A DNA stretch of 64,000 nucleotides, taken from Chrysoporthe austroafricana (taxonomy: Eukaryota > Ascomycota > Sordariomycetes > Diaporthales > Cryphonectriaceae). The stretch covers positions 4,030,001-4,094,000 of the forward strand of contig JYIP02000005.1 in the NCBI GenBank assembly GCA_001051155.2. The letters are read 5' to 3'. The position numbers were made by a program, and so were the translations under genes. Under the pieces are notes generated by a model. That model did no database searches. It was not told the origin of the DNA and worked only from the letters and a program-made list of their open reading frames with translations. Below, one piece after another: positions 21,763-32,546 of the stretch. How positions within the stretch are numbered: the first letter of the stretch is position 1; each line of letters starts with the position of its first letter.

Positions 21763-23178
21763 ATGCCTGGAAGAATCATCGATACATATGATCAGGTTCC
21801 AGTAACCAAGGAAGAGTGTAAGATAATGGTCGTGAGCTGGCTGAGTATACGATGCTGATCACGTGTGCGTAATAGTGGACTGGGCGGAACTCATCACTCT
21901 CGATCTTAGCAAGTTCGATCAGCCCGGGGGCAAGGAAGAGCTCGTCAAAGAGCTGGACCACGCCGTCACGAAGGTCGGCTTCTTCTACGTGAAGAACTTC
22001 AACATCTCTCAACAGGAGGTTGACAGACAATTCGCACTCGGCCGAGAATTCTACTCTCTCCCTCTGGAGGAGAAGCTTAAGTACCACAACGACAATGCCC
22101 TTGTTGCAGGTGACTACAATGGCTATCGCCCTGCTGGTAAAAGAATGTGAGACAACGGAGATTTGAGTGGATGGCATGTTTTCTCACCCACTGACATGTT
22201 CCACACAGTCTTGGAAATGGCATCAAGGATAACATCCAAGTATACAACATCCCCAAATTTGATGGGCACCATCAACGACAGCAGCCCCCAGTGCTTGAGG
22301 ATAATATCGAAGAGATCGAGCAGTTTGCGCGGGTAAGCATAACTACCCACAAACGGCGTCATAGACCAATCAAGGCCTGACATAGAGTTTCTCTAGAAAT
22401 GTCACGAAGAGGTCGTCGTCAAGCTGTTGAAGCTTTTTGCCCTCCTTCTTGAGCTGCCCGAGGATCAGCTTGTCAAGGATCACCAGTACGACGTCAAGGG
22501 AGAGGACCATCTGAGATATATGCATTACGCCGCCCGATCCCCTGAGGAGAACAAGATCGTCGGTGACATGTATACACCTGGCCACACCGATCTTGGCTCC
22601 ATCACCCTTCTCTTCCGTCAGCCAGTCTGTGGCCTTCAGATCCTGAACAGCGAAGGAAACTGGAAGTGGGTTGTAAGTAGTGCTACCTCGGACTCAACTA
22701 ACGGTCGACTAAAGTTGACTCTATTTATAGAAGCCAATGGATGGAACGATCACTATCAACACCTGTGATGCCTTGACGGCTCTTACGGGAGGACTCATCA
22801 AGTCGAGTATCCACCGCGTTCATTCACCTCCTCAGGACCAAGCGCAGATCGACCGACTTGGAGTCTTATACTTCGCGAGGTCAGTCTCCTTTCCTCATGA
22901 AACTCGGCTTCTGCCTGATCTGACGCAGTGTTAGACCCAACAACCATGTCGTACTGGACCCGATAAAGAACAGCCCTCTCCTGGAGCGCCTAGGCAAGAC
23001 GTCGAATGTCTTCACTGACCTCGGGCAGCACCTGACCACCGAAGAGTGGGTCAAGATTCGCCAGCAGCAGCAGCAGAGGAAGAAGAAGGGGGCCGAGGTC
23101 TCTGCTGATGGGAAATTTGTGTATCCCAAGGAGGATCTGGAAATCTTGCCTGGTCTCCAAGCCGAAATTCATAATTGA
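21763..23178 (+). CDS. 2-oxoglutarate/Fe(II)-dependent oxygenase (isopenicillin-N-synthase-like)
   Basis: Six exons (21763-21817, 21876-22146, 22209-22332, 22397-22672, 22731-22879, 22935-23178) give 372 residues. The N-terminal non-haem dioxygenase domain shows the usual GFFYVKNF strand and the FYSLPLEEKLKY segment. The C-terminal double-stranded beta-helix carries the iron ligands: H213 and D215 in GHTDLGSITLLF and H270 in SSIHRVHSPP. The position that normally supplies the RxS motif for 2-oxoglutarate reads R284-L-G286, so the Ser is replaced by Gly. The cytosolic enzyme would couple oxidative decarboxylation of 2-oxoglutarate to oxidation of a small molecule; the substrate is unknown. It is divergent from the permease gene. 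Acceptor choice in intron 5 (TTAG) was set by reading phase and the conserved YFARPNNH join. Confidence 0.9.
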
Positions 23179-23574
23179 GGCAATCTGTTGAATCATTCGT
23201 TGTCGCAGCTACAAAGTGGTTGACCACCCTCAGCTGACGGGGTATGGCCTATCGTCTATATCCGCAAACTTGGTGGACTCCTAACATTATCTACTATCAT
23301 TTCTTTTGGAATACAAGATTGATTTGATCCTAGTGACAATTGATCCTTCAAAATCCATCTATTTCATACATACAATACACTGTGATGCATATGTAGTACA
23401 TGTGTTACTGCCAGCTGACGTGAGGAAACCTAGTCTTCAGGGTTAGGTCTAGGGTCGCATATTGATGCTGTGCCTCAGTCGGGTGCCTAGGCAACAGCCC
23501 AGGACATTTTTATCCACAAGAGACAGTATCAGGTCTTCATCTCCCAAACCTCCGCAACATTCAACGGGCTCGAA
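23179..23574. other. Intergenic region
   Basis: The 3' flank of the oxygenase and the 5' flank of the EEP-family gene. Nothing else is seen. Confidence 0.6.
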
Positions 23575-24738
23575 ATGAGTCCTCAAGCCTCTAGGATAGT
23601 CCTCTCGTCGATCCAAGACGCCATGGGATCGGACCCACTTATCGCCAGGCTGACCAGGCGGCAGCTCGAGGACTACACCACCCAGCCTCAATCATACTAC
23701 ACCTTCGTCGACTCGAAATGGCAGCCGGTCGGCCATGGTGAACGTGGAGCCGCGCCGATGACAGACGAGATACCATCAAATACCATCTCCAAGCTCCGGG
23801 TCATCACTTGGAACATCGACTTCATGGCACCCCAGCCTCAAGCACGCATGGAACCAGCCCTGTCTCACCTGCAGAGCCTTGTCAAGAACACCCCGGCAAC
23901 CACAGCAACAATAATTATGCTCCAAGAGATGAGGCAGGGTGATCCCTTGGACTTCGACGACCTGGCGCGAGAGGTGGACCCGGAAGAGCCTAACGACCTT
24001 GGCCAGATCGCCTCATCAGGCTGGGTACAGCAGTTATTCCACGTCACGGATCTTACAACAGACACCTGGAGATGCTCGTATAACAGCGTGATACTTGTGG
24101 ATCGACGACTGACAGTTGAGGATGTGGCACGACTGCCTTTTGTCAGTGAGTTCAACCGCGAGGCTCTCTTGGTGGACATAGCCCTCTGCTCATCGGGCGA
24201 GAAGGCAAGGGACGGGAGCAAGGGAATGGTTCTCAGGCTGTGTAACGTCCATCTGGACTCCATGGCTGGGAAACCTCCAATGCGACCCATCCAATGGAAG
24301 GCCTGTGCCAAGTACCTGCAAGACGAGTCAGAAGGGGTCATGGCGGGGATCGTTGCAGGCGATTGCAACTCGAACCAGACGTACGATGAGACTCTCCCTC
24401 AGGAAAATGGATTCAAGGACGCTTATCTCGAGCTGGGCGGGAAGGCGGACGACCCGGACGGATTCACATGGGGTCCGCAGAGCAAGCGCACCAGGTTCGC
24501 TCACAAGAGAATGGACAAGATATGCTCCTGCCAGGGCGAGATGGGCTCGCAGAATGCCGTTCTGCAACTGAGAAAGCTGGAGAAGATTGGAGTTGGTGTC
24601 ACAGTAGAGGATGAAGCGGCCCGGAAGGAACTTGAGGAGGCAAACTATTTCGATTTTGTCACTGACCACTACGGTCTTATGGCAGAGTTCGACTTGGGAG
24701 CGTCATGGAGGTTCAGCACAGAGCCATGGATGCCTTGA
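23575..24738 (+). CDS. Endonuclease/exonuclease/phosphatase-fold protein, TDP2-like
   Basis: This is a single-exon gene of 387 residues. The four catalytic motifs of the EEP superfamily appear in order and spacing: ITWN ending at N80, MLQE with E118, AGDCN with D263 and N265, and TDH at 363-365; H226 sits in NVHLDS. The TWN / LQE / GDxN / (S,T)DH combination matches tyrosyl-DNA phosphodiesterase 2 (TDP2) more than Mg-dependent sphingomyelinases or CCR4 nucleases, so cleavage of a 5'-phosphotyrosyl or related phosphodiester is plausible. There is no N-terminal ubiquitin-binding domain such as animal TDP2 has; the first 70 residues look unstructured. There is no signal peptide. It is convergent with the copper amine oxidase gene 106 bases away. 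Role in DNA repair versus another phosphodiester remains open. Confidence 0.85.
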   Translation: MSPQASRIVLSSIQDAMGSDPLIARLTRRQLEDYTTQPQSYYTFVDSKWQPVGHGERGAAPMTDEIPSNTISKLRVITWNIDFMAPQPQARMEPALSHLQSLVKNTPATTATIIMLQEMRQGDPLDFDDLAREVDPEEPNDLGQIASSGWVQQLFHVTDLTTDTWRCSYNSVILVDRRLTVEDVARLPFVSEFNREALLVDIALCSSGEKARDGSKGMVLRLCNVHLDSMAGKPPMRPIQWKACAKYLQDESEGVMAGIVAGDCNSNQTYDETLPQENGFKDAYLELGGKADDPDGFTWGPQSKRTRFAHKRMDKICSCQGEMGSQNAVLQLRKLEKIGVGVTVEDEAARKELEEANYFDFVTDHYGLMAEFDLGASWRFSTEPWMP

Positions 24739-24844
24739 TATGGCAGGTACTATTAGGCCATGGAACTGGCAGAGGCTATCGACGGGGGATTGGTAAGGGT
24801 TGTAAACAGGCCCAAGGCCGGGGGATAGCCTGGGCAATTAGCGT

Positions 24845-26921
24845 TTAGCCACAGCATTCGTTTTGCCTGAGCTTCTCTTCCCTCTGCGACCTTTCAACCT
24901 CCACACTGTGGTTAATGCTCTGCTTAGCAGGTGGCACATCCAGTGCTGGATTCTTCTCAAAGAAATTTACCGGTTTCAAGCCTACACGGAATGTCTCCAC
25001 TGGCATCACTGGCCAGTCTTCCGGTCTTGGAACATGGGTAAAAGAGAACGTACACCACACCACACCTTCCCCAGGCCCAAGCTCTCTCTTTCTTGAAGCC
25101 CACGTCCGCACGCCAGTCCCGCCTATATGTTGCCACGGAAAGTCGCCTGCTGGATAGAGCTCATCCTCGTGATGTTTGGTGAAGTAGAAATGGTGATCTG
25201 CAAACTCCGCACGCAGGCTGTGCATCGAGCCCCGATCAGCCAGCTGCAGCTGAGTTGGAGGGACCACCACCTTATAACCAGGCGGCTTGTGTGATGCTAC
25301 ATTCTTGCGGTTGGGGTTGACCACCTTGACAGCACGATTCAGCTTCGAGTCGAGGTCTAGAAACGATTCCCTCTCGATGTCGGTTGACTCTACGCCGAAG
25401 GCAACACCGTAGGGATTGGCTGCTGCGTTCCAACCGTGTGCTTTGACGTCTTCGTACATGATCTTGCTCTCGTCATAGGAGTCGATGGCAGGATCTAAGC
25501 GTAGACAGAAGATGTGCTGGTGGATAGGGGCCATAACGCCAGGGGATACCATAATTCCGTAGTTGATATTATGCTCCACATCCTGATCTGCTGGTACGAG
25601 AGACATTATCCCCGTGGCTCGAACTTCGTAGTGGATATTGGCGGCTGTGTCGAAGACCCACTGGAGGATATATTCGTAATTAGAGATCGTCATGATCTGA
25701 CGAGATCGTCAGCTCTGTTTGATTCTTGATGGGCCAGCTCACGTTCGAACTCACAGTTTGAATCACTAGCTCCCGATTCCTCGTCACTTCAGCACGGCCT
25801 GTGCGGTAGTTCGTGTGTTTCCAGCCGATGCCATTATCCACCTCATGCATGCATATTGCATTTCTCAATGTAAAAGGCTTGCCCTCGTGGTCGTTCATCC
25901 AACGGTCGAAGTACCTGATAGCGCCAAGGCAGTCACAGCCCAACTCCAGATTATTCGACGTACAGCCTGCGCCACCCTCACCCAGATCGTACGCGCTCTT
26001 TCGGTTGTACGGCACCCGTGGATCGTCATACGGCACTGTCATCTCGGCAAGAGACAGGCGGTAGAACGTAGGTCGATCGTCATAGGTGACATTGCGCAGG
26101 ACAACGCCCTCACGCCAGTTGAAGTCCACATGGAAACGCCATTTCTGCCACTCGACGAGTTCGTCCTCGGACACGCGGAAGCTCACTCCCTCAGGCTGGC
26201 TGATGTTGATAGGCTTCAGGTCGTCTCGCAGCTTAGGCTGCAGGTCGGAGGCGTACTCCGCATCGGGATTCCGCTGCCATGTCCGCTTTGCCGCAGCCTC
26301 CTCGTTAACAAAGATCTCTTCGGGCGTCATTGGCAGTCTATCGATGCGGATCACCTTCATGGTGAGGTCGTCGACCACGACAGAGAAGTCGAGAGGGTGA
26401 GCAAAGTGGTTGGAAGATGGATGGTCTCTGGCCTTGGGGTCCAGAGACTTGAGGAACATCCATACTTGGTACTGGCGCTTCTCGGGTGTGGCAGACTCAG
26501 TACCGTAGGGCCAAGGCTCAGGCTGGACAACTGCACCCTCCGGGAGCTTCAGCCGGGAGATTTCAGCCTGGACAAGCGGATCGGTCATGACGATGTCTTC
26601 CAGACTGTGCATGTCGATGTTCGTTGCCGGCGGGTAGCATGTTGTGCCCAAGTCGCGACTTTCATAGACCTCCCCAGTCGAGAGCTCGATGATGTCCTCG
26701 AACACCGTAGGTTCCCCTCTGATCTGATATGAGACATAGGTCCTCCGTGGCGGGGCTGCGCCTTTGCCCTGGATAAAAGAGACGCATTGTGAGCGTGATG
26801 GCTCCTTGATACCGATCGATCGGAACAAGATGTCTTTGCCCTGGTGTTTGTTTCGGATTGCCTCGCTAGTGAGCAGCACCTCGTCAGGCTGCAAGCTCAG
26901 GAATGGATGCCGTTCTGCCAT
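24845..26921 (-). CDS. Copper amine oxidase (TPQ-containing primary amine oxidase)
   Basis: Two exons (26921-25755 and 25696-24845) are joined across a 58-base intron, giving 672 residues, the normal family length. The enzyme oxidises primary amines to aldehydes with release of ammonia and hydrogen peroxide. Motifs: the catalytic base D312 in SAYDLGEGGAG, the cofactor tyrosine Y396 in SNYEY just after the splice junction, and copper ligands H448 and H450 in HQH with H610 in THVPRPEDWPVMP. N2 and N3 domains precede the catalytic domain. There is no signal peptide, and the C-terminus (ECCG) is not a clear PTS1 peroxisomal signal, so location is uncertain. Convergent with the EEP gene; a reductase gene lies 801 bases upstream on the same strand. 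Confidence 0.95.
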
Positions 26922-27722
26922 CGTGAGCTCGCAAACGGCTGGGGGCTAACACAGTACTAGCGCAGTACTCTGGCTGTAGCGACAGCAGTGTCGTCGTAGT
27001 CTAGCTCTGGATCTTGAGGTTGCCGGTGTCTGGAGTATCTGAGAGGGGCCTGGTATTGAGTTACCTCCTCGCCTTGCCACCGTGTGACACAGGTCCAGAA
27101 GTCGGGATTTTACTACGACAGGCCAGTAGAAATTGCCTCCTCATGAGGAAGCCTTTGATGTCGTGTGTTTTAAATGTCTCAAGCGGACTCTCCACACCGC
27201 GAGGTGGGGTACGTATTCAGAGCCAGCGGGTCGGGCGCATCTTAGCAGACCCTCTCGCTCGCCGTTCGGCAGGGTAGAGCCGTCTCCTTCTTGACAACGA
27301 TAAGTCGCTAGAAATGCTGGTTATCTGAGGTTCCTGTTTCATTCGCAACCACAGCCTATCGCCGTTCAAGAATCTGTACAAATTAGACTATTGTCTGTAT
27401 ACTCAACGGGGTCTTCCGCCCCCTCGGAGTAAGAGCACGGCCGACGGTCAAAACAGGTAGCAAGTGATTGCATAGGCCGAAGCCTCATCTTCAAACAAGA
27501 GACTGCGAGAATTTCGATTGTAAACACCAGAACAATGCATGCGGATTGCGGAATGTGATTATCATAAGACGCCACAGTATGGGGCTCTGGCACGGTCCTG
27601 GTTCGAGGACATCCTTGAAGCCCAACATACTGCATTTGTTCTTTGGTCTATTGAAGTCTATTGCCAGGTATCTGCCCCTCAAGGTGCGCCAGTACATACA
27701 ATATATACAAAATGGCCACAGC
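26922..27722. other. Intergenic region
   Basis: This is the upstream region of the amine oxidase gene and the 3' flank of the aldo/keto reductase gene. Short open frames show no recognisable product. Confidence 0.6.
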
Positions 27723-28899
27723 TTAGAGCTTCATGACAACCTTGTTGGTGGCGGCCGTCTCCTTCTCGTCGTTAAAGATGTTGATGTCCCACTTGGGCTT
27801 GTCTGGATGGTTTGTCAGCGTCAGGTCGTAATGCATCCGCGCTCTCAGTGCGCTTCAGATACTTACACGTCAGAGGAACGTTGAAACGCATGGGCTCCTT
27901 CTCGCCGATCTCATTGATGGCCTTGACATCCTCATCCGTGATCTTGATCTCCTGGAAGTTCTGGGCGATCCGGCTCGGGGTGACAGACTTGGGGATGACA
28001 CTGTGGCCACCAATCTGCGACCAGGCCAGCACGACCTGGGCACCAGTGGCATTGTGCTTCTCAGCAATCTTGGTGATGACCGGATGAGTGATGAGCAGGG
28101 GCAGGCCGAAGCTGTTGTTGCCGAAAGCGCTGTAAGCCGTGATGTGGATGTTCTTCTCCTTGCAGAAGGGGATAAGCTTGTCATTCTGCAGGAGCCGCGG
28201 GTGCCTCTCGATCTGGTTGGCGACAGGGACGACGCCGGTAGCCTCGATGATGGTCTCGATGTGCTCGACAGTGAAGTTGGACACGCCGACGTTCTTAACC
28301 TTAGACTTTGGCAGGGCGATCATGGCCTTCCAGGTGTCGACGAGAGACACGCCATTGTCAATTTCTACTTCGCCCTCCTTGGTAGAGTGCTTTGGGAAGA
28401 GGTTCTCGCCAACCTCGCCGACCAGGGGGAAGGCCACCGGCCAGTGGATGAGGTACAGGTCGAGATAGTCGAGCTGGAGCTCGGCGAGGGTGTCGTCGAG
28501 GGCCTTCGCCACGTGCTCGGGCCGGTGGCAGTTGTTCCACAGCTTTGAGGTGATGAAGAGATCCTCCCTCTTGATGCCAAACTCCTTCATGCCCCTGTGG
28601 AGACCCTCAGCGACCTCCTTCTGGTTCTCGTAGATCTTGGCCAGGTCGAGGTGCTTGTAGCCGGCCTTGAGAGCCTCGTAGATACCGACGGACACCTCGC
28701 CCGGGGCGGATTGCCAGGTGCCGTAGCCCAAAGTCCTGTAGCGCGAGAAACGGTGTCAGATGCTTATATTATCATACAGACGTTGTGTAACCCGAGAAGC
28801 AGTTGGGCAGATCAAGATCAGCAGCGGACGGGAAGCGAAGGCGGGGTCTTACGGGATCTCCTGGCCGGAGCTGAGCTTGACCCTGTTTCCGGAACTCAT
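27723..28899 (-). CDS. NADPH-dependent aldo/keto reductase (Gcy1/glycerol dehydrogenase type)
   Basis: Three exons (28899-28853, 28735-27867, 27802-27723) give 331 residues, normal for the AKR superfamily. The catalytic tetrad is complete: D46 and Y51 in [11 protein letters not shown]80 in ITSKLWN and H113 in [15 protein letters not shown] and the IPKS segment for NADPH binding follow. The protein ends KWDINIFND plus a short tail encoded by exon 3. Related fungal enzymes reduce glyceraldehyde, xylose or other aldehydes; the substrate here cannot be fixed. It lies beside a copper amine oxidase whose aldehyde products it could in principle reduce (inference). The first exon encodes only 15 residues and was assigned from the M-S-S-G start and the IPTLGYGTW join. 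Confidence 0.93.
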
Positions 28900-31267
28900 G
28901 TTGGATCTCTGTCGACTTTCGCTTCCCGCGGTGCAAGAAAAAGGTGCCTGTGATGATTCGACGCTTCGCGACCTCGGAGATAAAACGAAGGAGGGAGGAA
29001 AAGCAGCAGATTCCCACAAGAAGGAAGGACTTGGGATCTCACGATGGGCCCGGGACACGTTTTATACCTCAAAGATGAGGGGTTCGTCAAATGACGGCAT
29101 CTTGTTAGAGAAGGGCCCATACTTCTGCCCCTCCCCCTCAATTCAACCCGTCAAGACCAAGATCCCCCTGCTCGAGATGCCCCAGATTTCCCGTTGTCAT
29201 CGAACTACAGGCCAGCAATCGCTTCCGAGACCCACTTCGTCCTGCAGGATCACTTGTGTTGCATGCTTGCATTCGTGAGTTCATCCCTGTTCCTGTACTG
29301 CGGCTGATAGTCGAGGCGCAATGAATATGGCCTTGCGGCGATGTGTTCGAAAACTCGGAGGCTCGTCCAAACCCTCAGAGTTGAGGATTGGCGGGCTTCT
29401 CCGGTTGAACAAGACGATGTCTTGGGTGCGACCTAAATCGGGCACCTTTGACCCGAGCTCTGTATGGTTTTTCCGGCCGTTATAATTGGCGCGCCACCTA
29501 GCAGAGACGCACTCCAGCATTGCATTCAGCCAAGGTGCGTTTTGCGACCAAGCCACTGACTACTCTGGTAGCAGCCCTCGACCGGATGCATGGAAACCAC
29601 GGAACGTTGATGGACTACCTAGGTACAGTAAGATCACCCTATAACAAAGTTGTCTGGTTCACTTTCTCGCTTCCATGTCTTTGTTCAATACAATGGCACT
29701 GCACCTGTTGGTATATCGAACGCGTTCTCCCAGCACACATCTTTCCGTACGATACAACAAGACATGTCAAATGAAGTCTGAGTTTCGGAAAAATTTCTAC
29801 ATGGGGGGCATGATATTTTACAAGTTGTTCCTTGGCTATTCATGCCATGTTGCGATTTTCCGCCAGGTTGGAACTATTTTTTGCGTTCAGCAAGTACAAC
29901 TACGTGGTGCAGTGCGTGGGTGCATCTCAGGGTTATGTAATCATATGCAATTATGTAATCGTATCGGCCTTACCCCCTCTTCCCTTTACCCCCTTTTGTG
30001 GTGTTTCAGAACGTTGGAATATGATTGGCCGACAGGTCCTATAGGGCATATGGGGGAAGGGTAGCTGTACCCTGTACTGTGATTGGGAAGCATACACCAA
30101 TAGAAACGGAAAGAAAATGCTTAAGCTGCCGCGCTGCCAAGTATAGCTTTAAGCATTGATCTCGCTACCTACTATGCTAGTACGTCCGCACTTATGATCC
30201 TGAGTTAATGTGGCAGTGCAAACTTTATTTGATAGGGTACGAAGTTAGGATTTGTACACGAAATTTTGCAGAGCTCCAAGCGAAAAATTAAGTATATTGG
30301 TGAGTCAAGACTCCACGGGCGGGTAGTTCGAGCCGGATCCCCGGGTGTGTCAGGCCTGGCTCCCGCTGGCGGCTTGGCTTCCGCTGGCGGCCTGGCTCCT
30401 TCTGGCGGCCTGACTCGGATCCGCTGTAATATCTTTTATGACATGTAGCAATTGAGAATGTGTTAGTGCTATGTGGTGTTATCGGACACCTGCCCGACTC
30501 ACACGCGAGATATGATCTTCAGACTGTCCCGTTGGAGAGCCAAGACCAATAGTCGAGGCATCAACACCCTGCTCAAGACCACGGTCATGACCATTGCTGT
30601 GGAAGTAACCATCGATCCTGGGGATCAGTTGTCGCCATGTTATTGCACTAACACTTTCGCAGGGGGAAATTTGGCAATCATAAAGCTGAAAGCCCCTGTC
30701 CACTTTAGGACTACCCAGGAGGCTGGTAATTGCTCTACCGAGTCATGACTCTCTAAAAATTGGAGACGTCCTCTTCTGTGATCCTGGCACTCAGGACAAG
30801 GAGAACCCAAATCATGGAGTATGATCAGGCCCACTCGAGATCAAGAGGCTATGAGTACGCTATTTCCTACTTAAGGAAATAGTAACCATGGAGATGGTAG
30901 ACTTATAATTCACCTATATAATTTGGGTTGTGTTCCAGTCACATGAGGCTGAGTAAATGCTGTTTGAGATTCTGCAGCTGACCTGTCATTATGATCATTT
31001 GCTAGTGGGCCTGGTTGGACCCATATTTTTTTTGACAGGGCGAGAATCGGTTGATTTGGAAAATTCGGTAGGACCCGCTGAGATTACCACCCACTGCCAC
31101 GTACTGCGCAGAGGACCTGTAGTGCACTTTATCATCAGGCTGGTTTGACCTTCGTTTTGGCCCTCTATCAAACATCAAACATCGTCGACCGACTAAGGCG
31201 CGGTTGAGGACTCATTTCTCCCATAGACGAAGTGACCCAATCCAGACCATCACATCTGCCCGGAAAA
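28900..31267. other. AT-rich gene-poor region
   Basis: No coding region is supported across 2.4 kb. It holds the upstream region of the reductase gene, AT-rich unique sequence and an 18-base tandem repeat at 30355-30418. Confidence 0.55.
30355..30418. repeat. 18-base GC-rich minisatellite, about 3.5 copies
   Basis: Three consecutive 18-base units of the form C-Y-TGGCTYC-plus-CTGGCGG, with a partial fourth, lie in AT-rich DNA. Each unit differs by one to three bases. The unit resembles the GCCGCCTGG repeat near 2052 in composition. Confidence 0.8.
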
Positions 31268-32546
31268 ATGATGCCAGCACCAACAGTTCACCTCACCTTC
31301 GAGGGCGACGAGTTCTCAAACCTTTACCAGCGAATCATGCCATGGTTCAGCTATCGCGTGACTCTTCCAATCAAACCACTCCCTTCGATTGCAGACCGGC
31401 CTCACATTAAGACTTCGCGTCTGATCATTCGGCCAATCGTGCCAGAGGACCTTGAGACTTTTCATGCACTTCGCTCTGACCCAGAGACACAGCATTATTG
31501 TGAGCAACCTCTCATGTCAGGCAGTCCGTGAATGATTGACCTCCGGAAACGTCTCGATGGCCATTGAAATACGACCATTTTGAAGAGACGGCATGAAAGA
31601 AACATGGTGTGATTGCTGACTACTCGATCTCAAGCACCCACAAGAGGTCGAGCAGACCGTGATATAGAGGAGACACGCAGCTTCATTGAGACCCTCCAAA
31701 CACCTCAGGACATTCGTCATTGGTATTTCGGTGCCTTCCTCATCTCTACTGGAGAGATGATTGGCGAGGCAGGATTTCTCGACTGCACGGACCTCCCACG
31801 CTGCGGTTGGCCTGAGGGAGAGATAGTGATAAAGAAGGGTTACTGGCGTCAGGGATACGGCACCGAGCTTTTGAACGCGGTATTAGATTCTTGGTGGGAC
31901 CTACCCCGGGCTCAACAGAGACATCAACTCATTCCGGTTATCATCCCTGAGGGCATTGAGCCAGGAGACAAAGTTCTCGAAAATATAGCATTGTACGTTT
32001 TCGGACCCCTTCCTATTCTTCCGATCGCAGGTAAACCCTCGTTTTCAGGCGTCATTACCTGTGATGAGCAGATCGACATAACCGGGACAGAGTTGGATTG
32101 GAAGAATCTCCCTCAGAAGCAGAACAAGTACTGATTTGAGAACAGCACCTGGGAAGCAGAGAATGAGGCTGCCACCAAGTTCTTTGCCAAAGTAAGGGCT
32201 TCCACGACGTAATGGTGCTAGTGTCAGGGTCTTATACTAACAATCATGTAGGTTCTAGGCCAGATCCCTGTCGCGGTGGATGGCTTCTATGAAGTACGTG
32301 CTCAACTTCTCTTGTCCCCCTGGAGTAATCCGTATCCACTTCGCAGCTCTTTGAGACTATTGTCCCGTTGTACGGAGCGGGACTATTCGTTCATGGGCGG
32401 AAGTCGCATCCACTCGCGTGCATTCATGACTGACTCTTATAATGCAGGACTGGGAACGAAGAGATGGACGAGAAAGCGGCCTTGTACGATGGGCTGCGAC
32501 TCTATTAGTGAATCCCCGGCAAGTTCAATCCAGTAATACGAGTTGA
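31268..32546 (+). CDS. GNAT-family N-acetyltransferase
   Basis: The proposed structure has six exons: 31268-31499, 31635-31992, 32146-32191, 32252-32293, 32347-32388, 32448-32546 (272 residues). The fold is supported by KTSRLIIRPIVPEDLETFHALRSDP near the N-terminus, WYFGAFLI..GEMIGEAGF in the middle, and the acetyl-CoA loop YWRQGYGTELL. The later part (WEAENEAATKFFAKVLGQ) fits the family's conserved NxAS-like helix. Intron 2 is 153 bases, a multiple of three, and would add residues before a TGA if retained; splicing it out restores the frame. The last two introns (53 and 59 bases) could instead be one 154-base intron, dropping 14 codons; the GTTCAT donor is weak but also appears in the permease gene. 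The substrate is unknown. Confidence 0.7.

Noticed and set aside
32132..32134. TGA stop read as evidence that the GNAT gene is a pseudogene
   Set aside because: It falls inside a 153-base segment with a GTACGT donor and an AG acceptor; splicing joins conserved sequence in phase.
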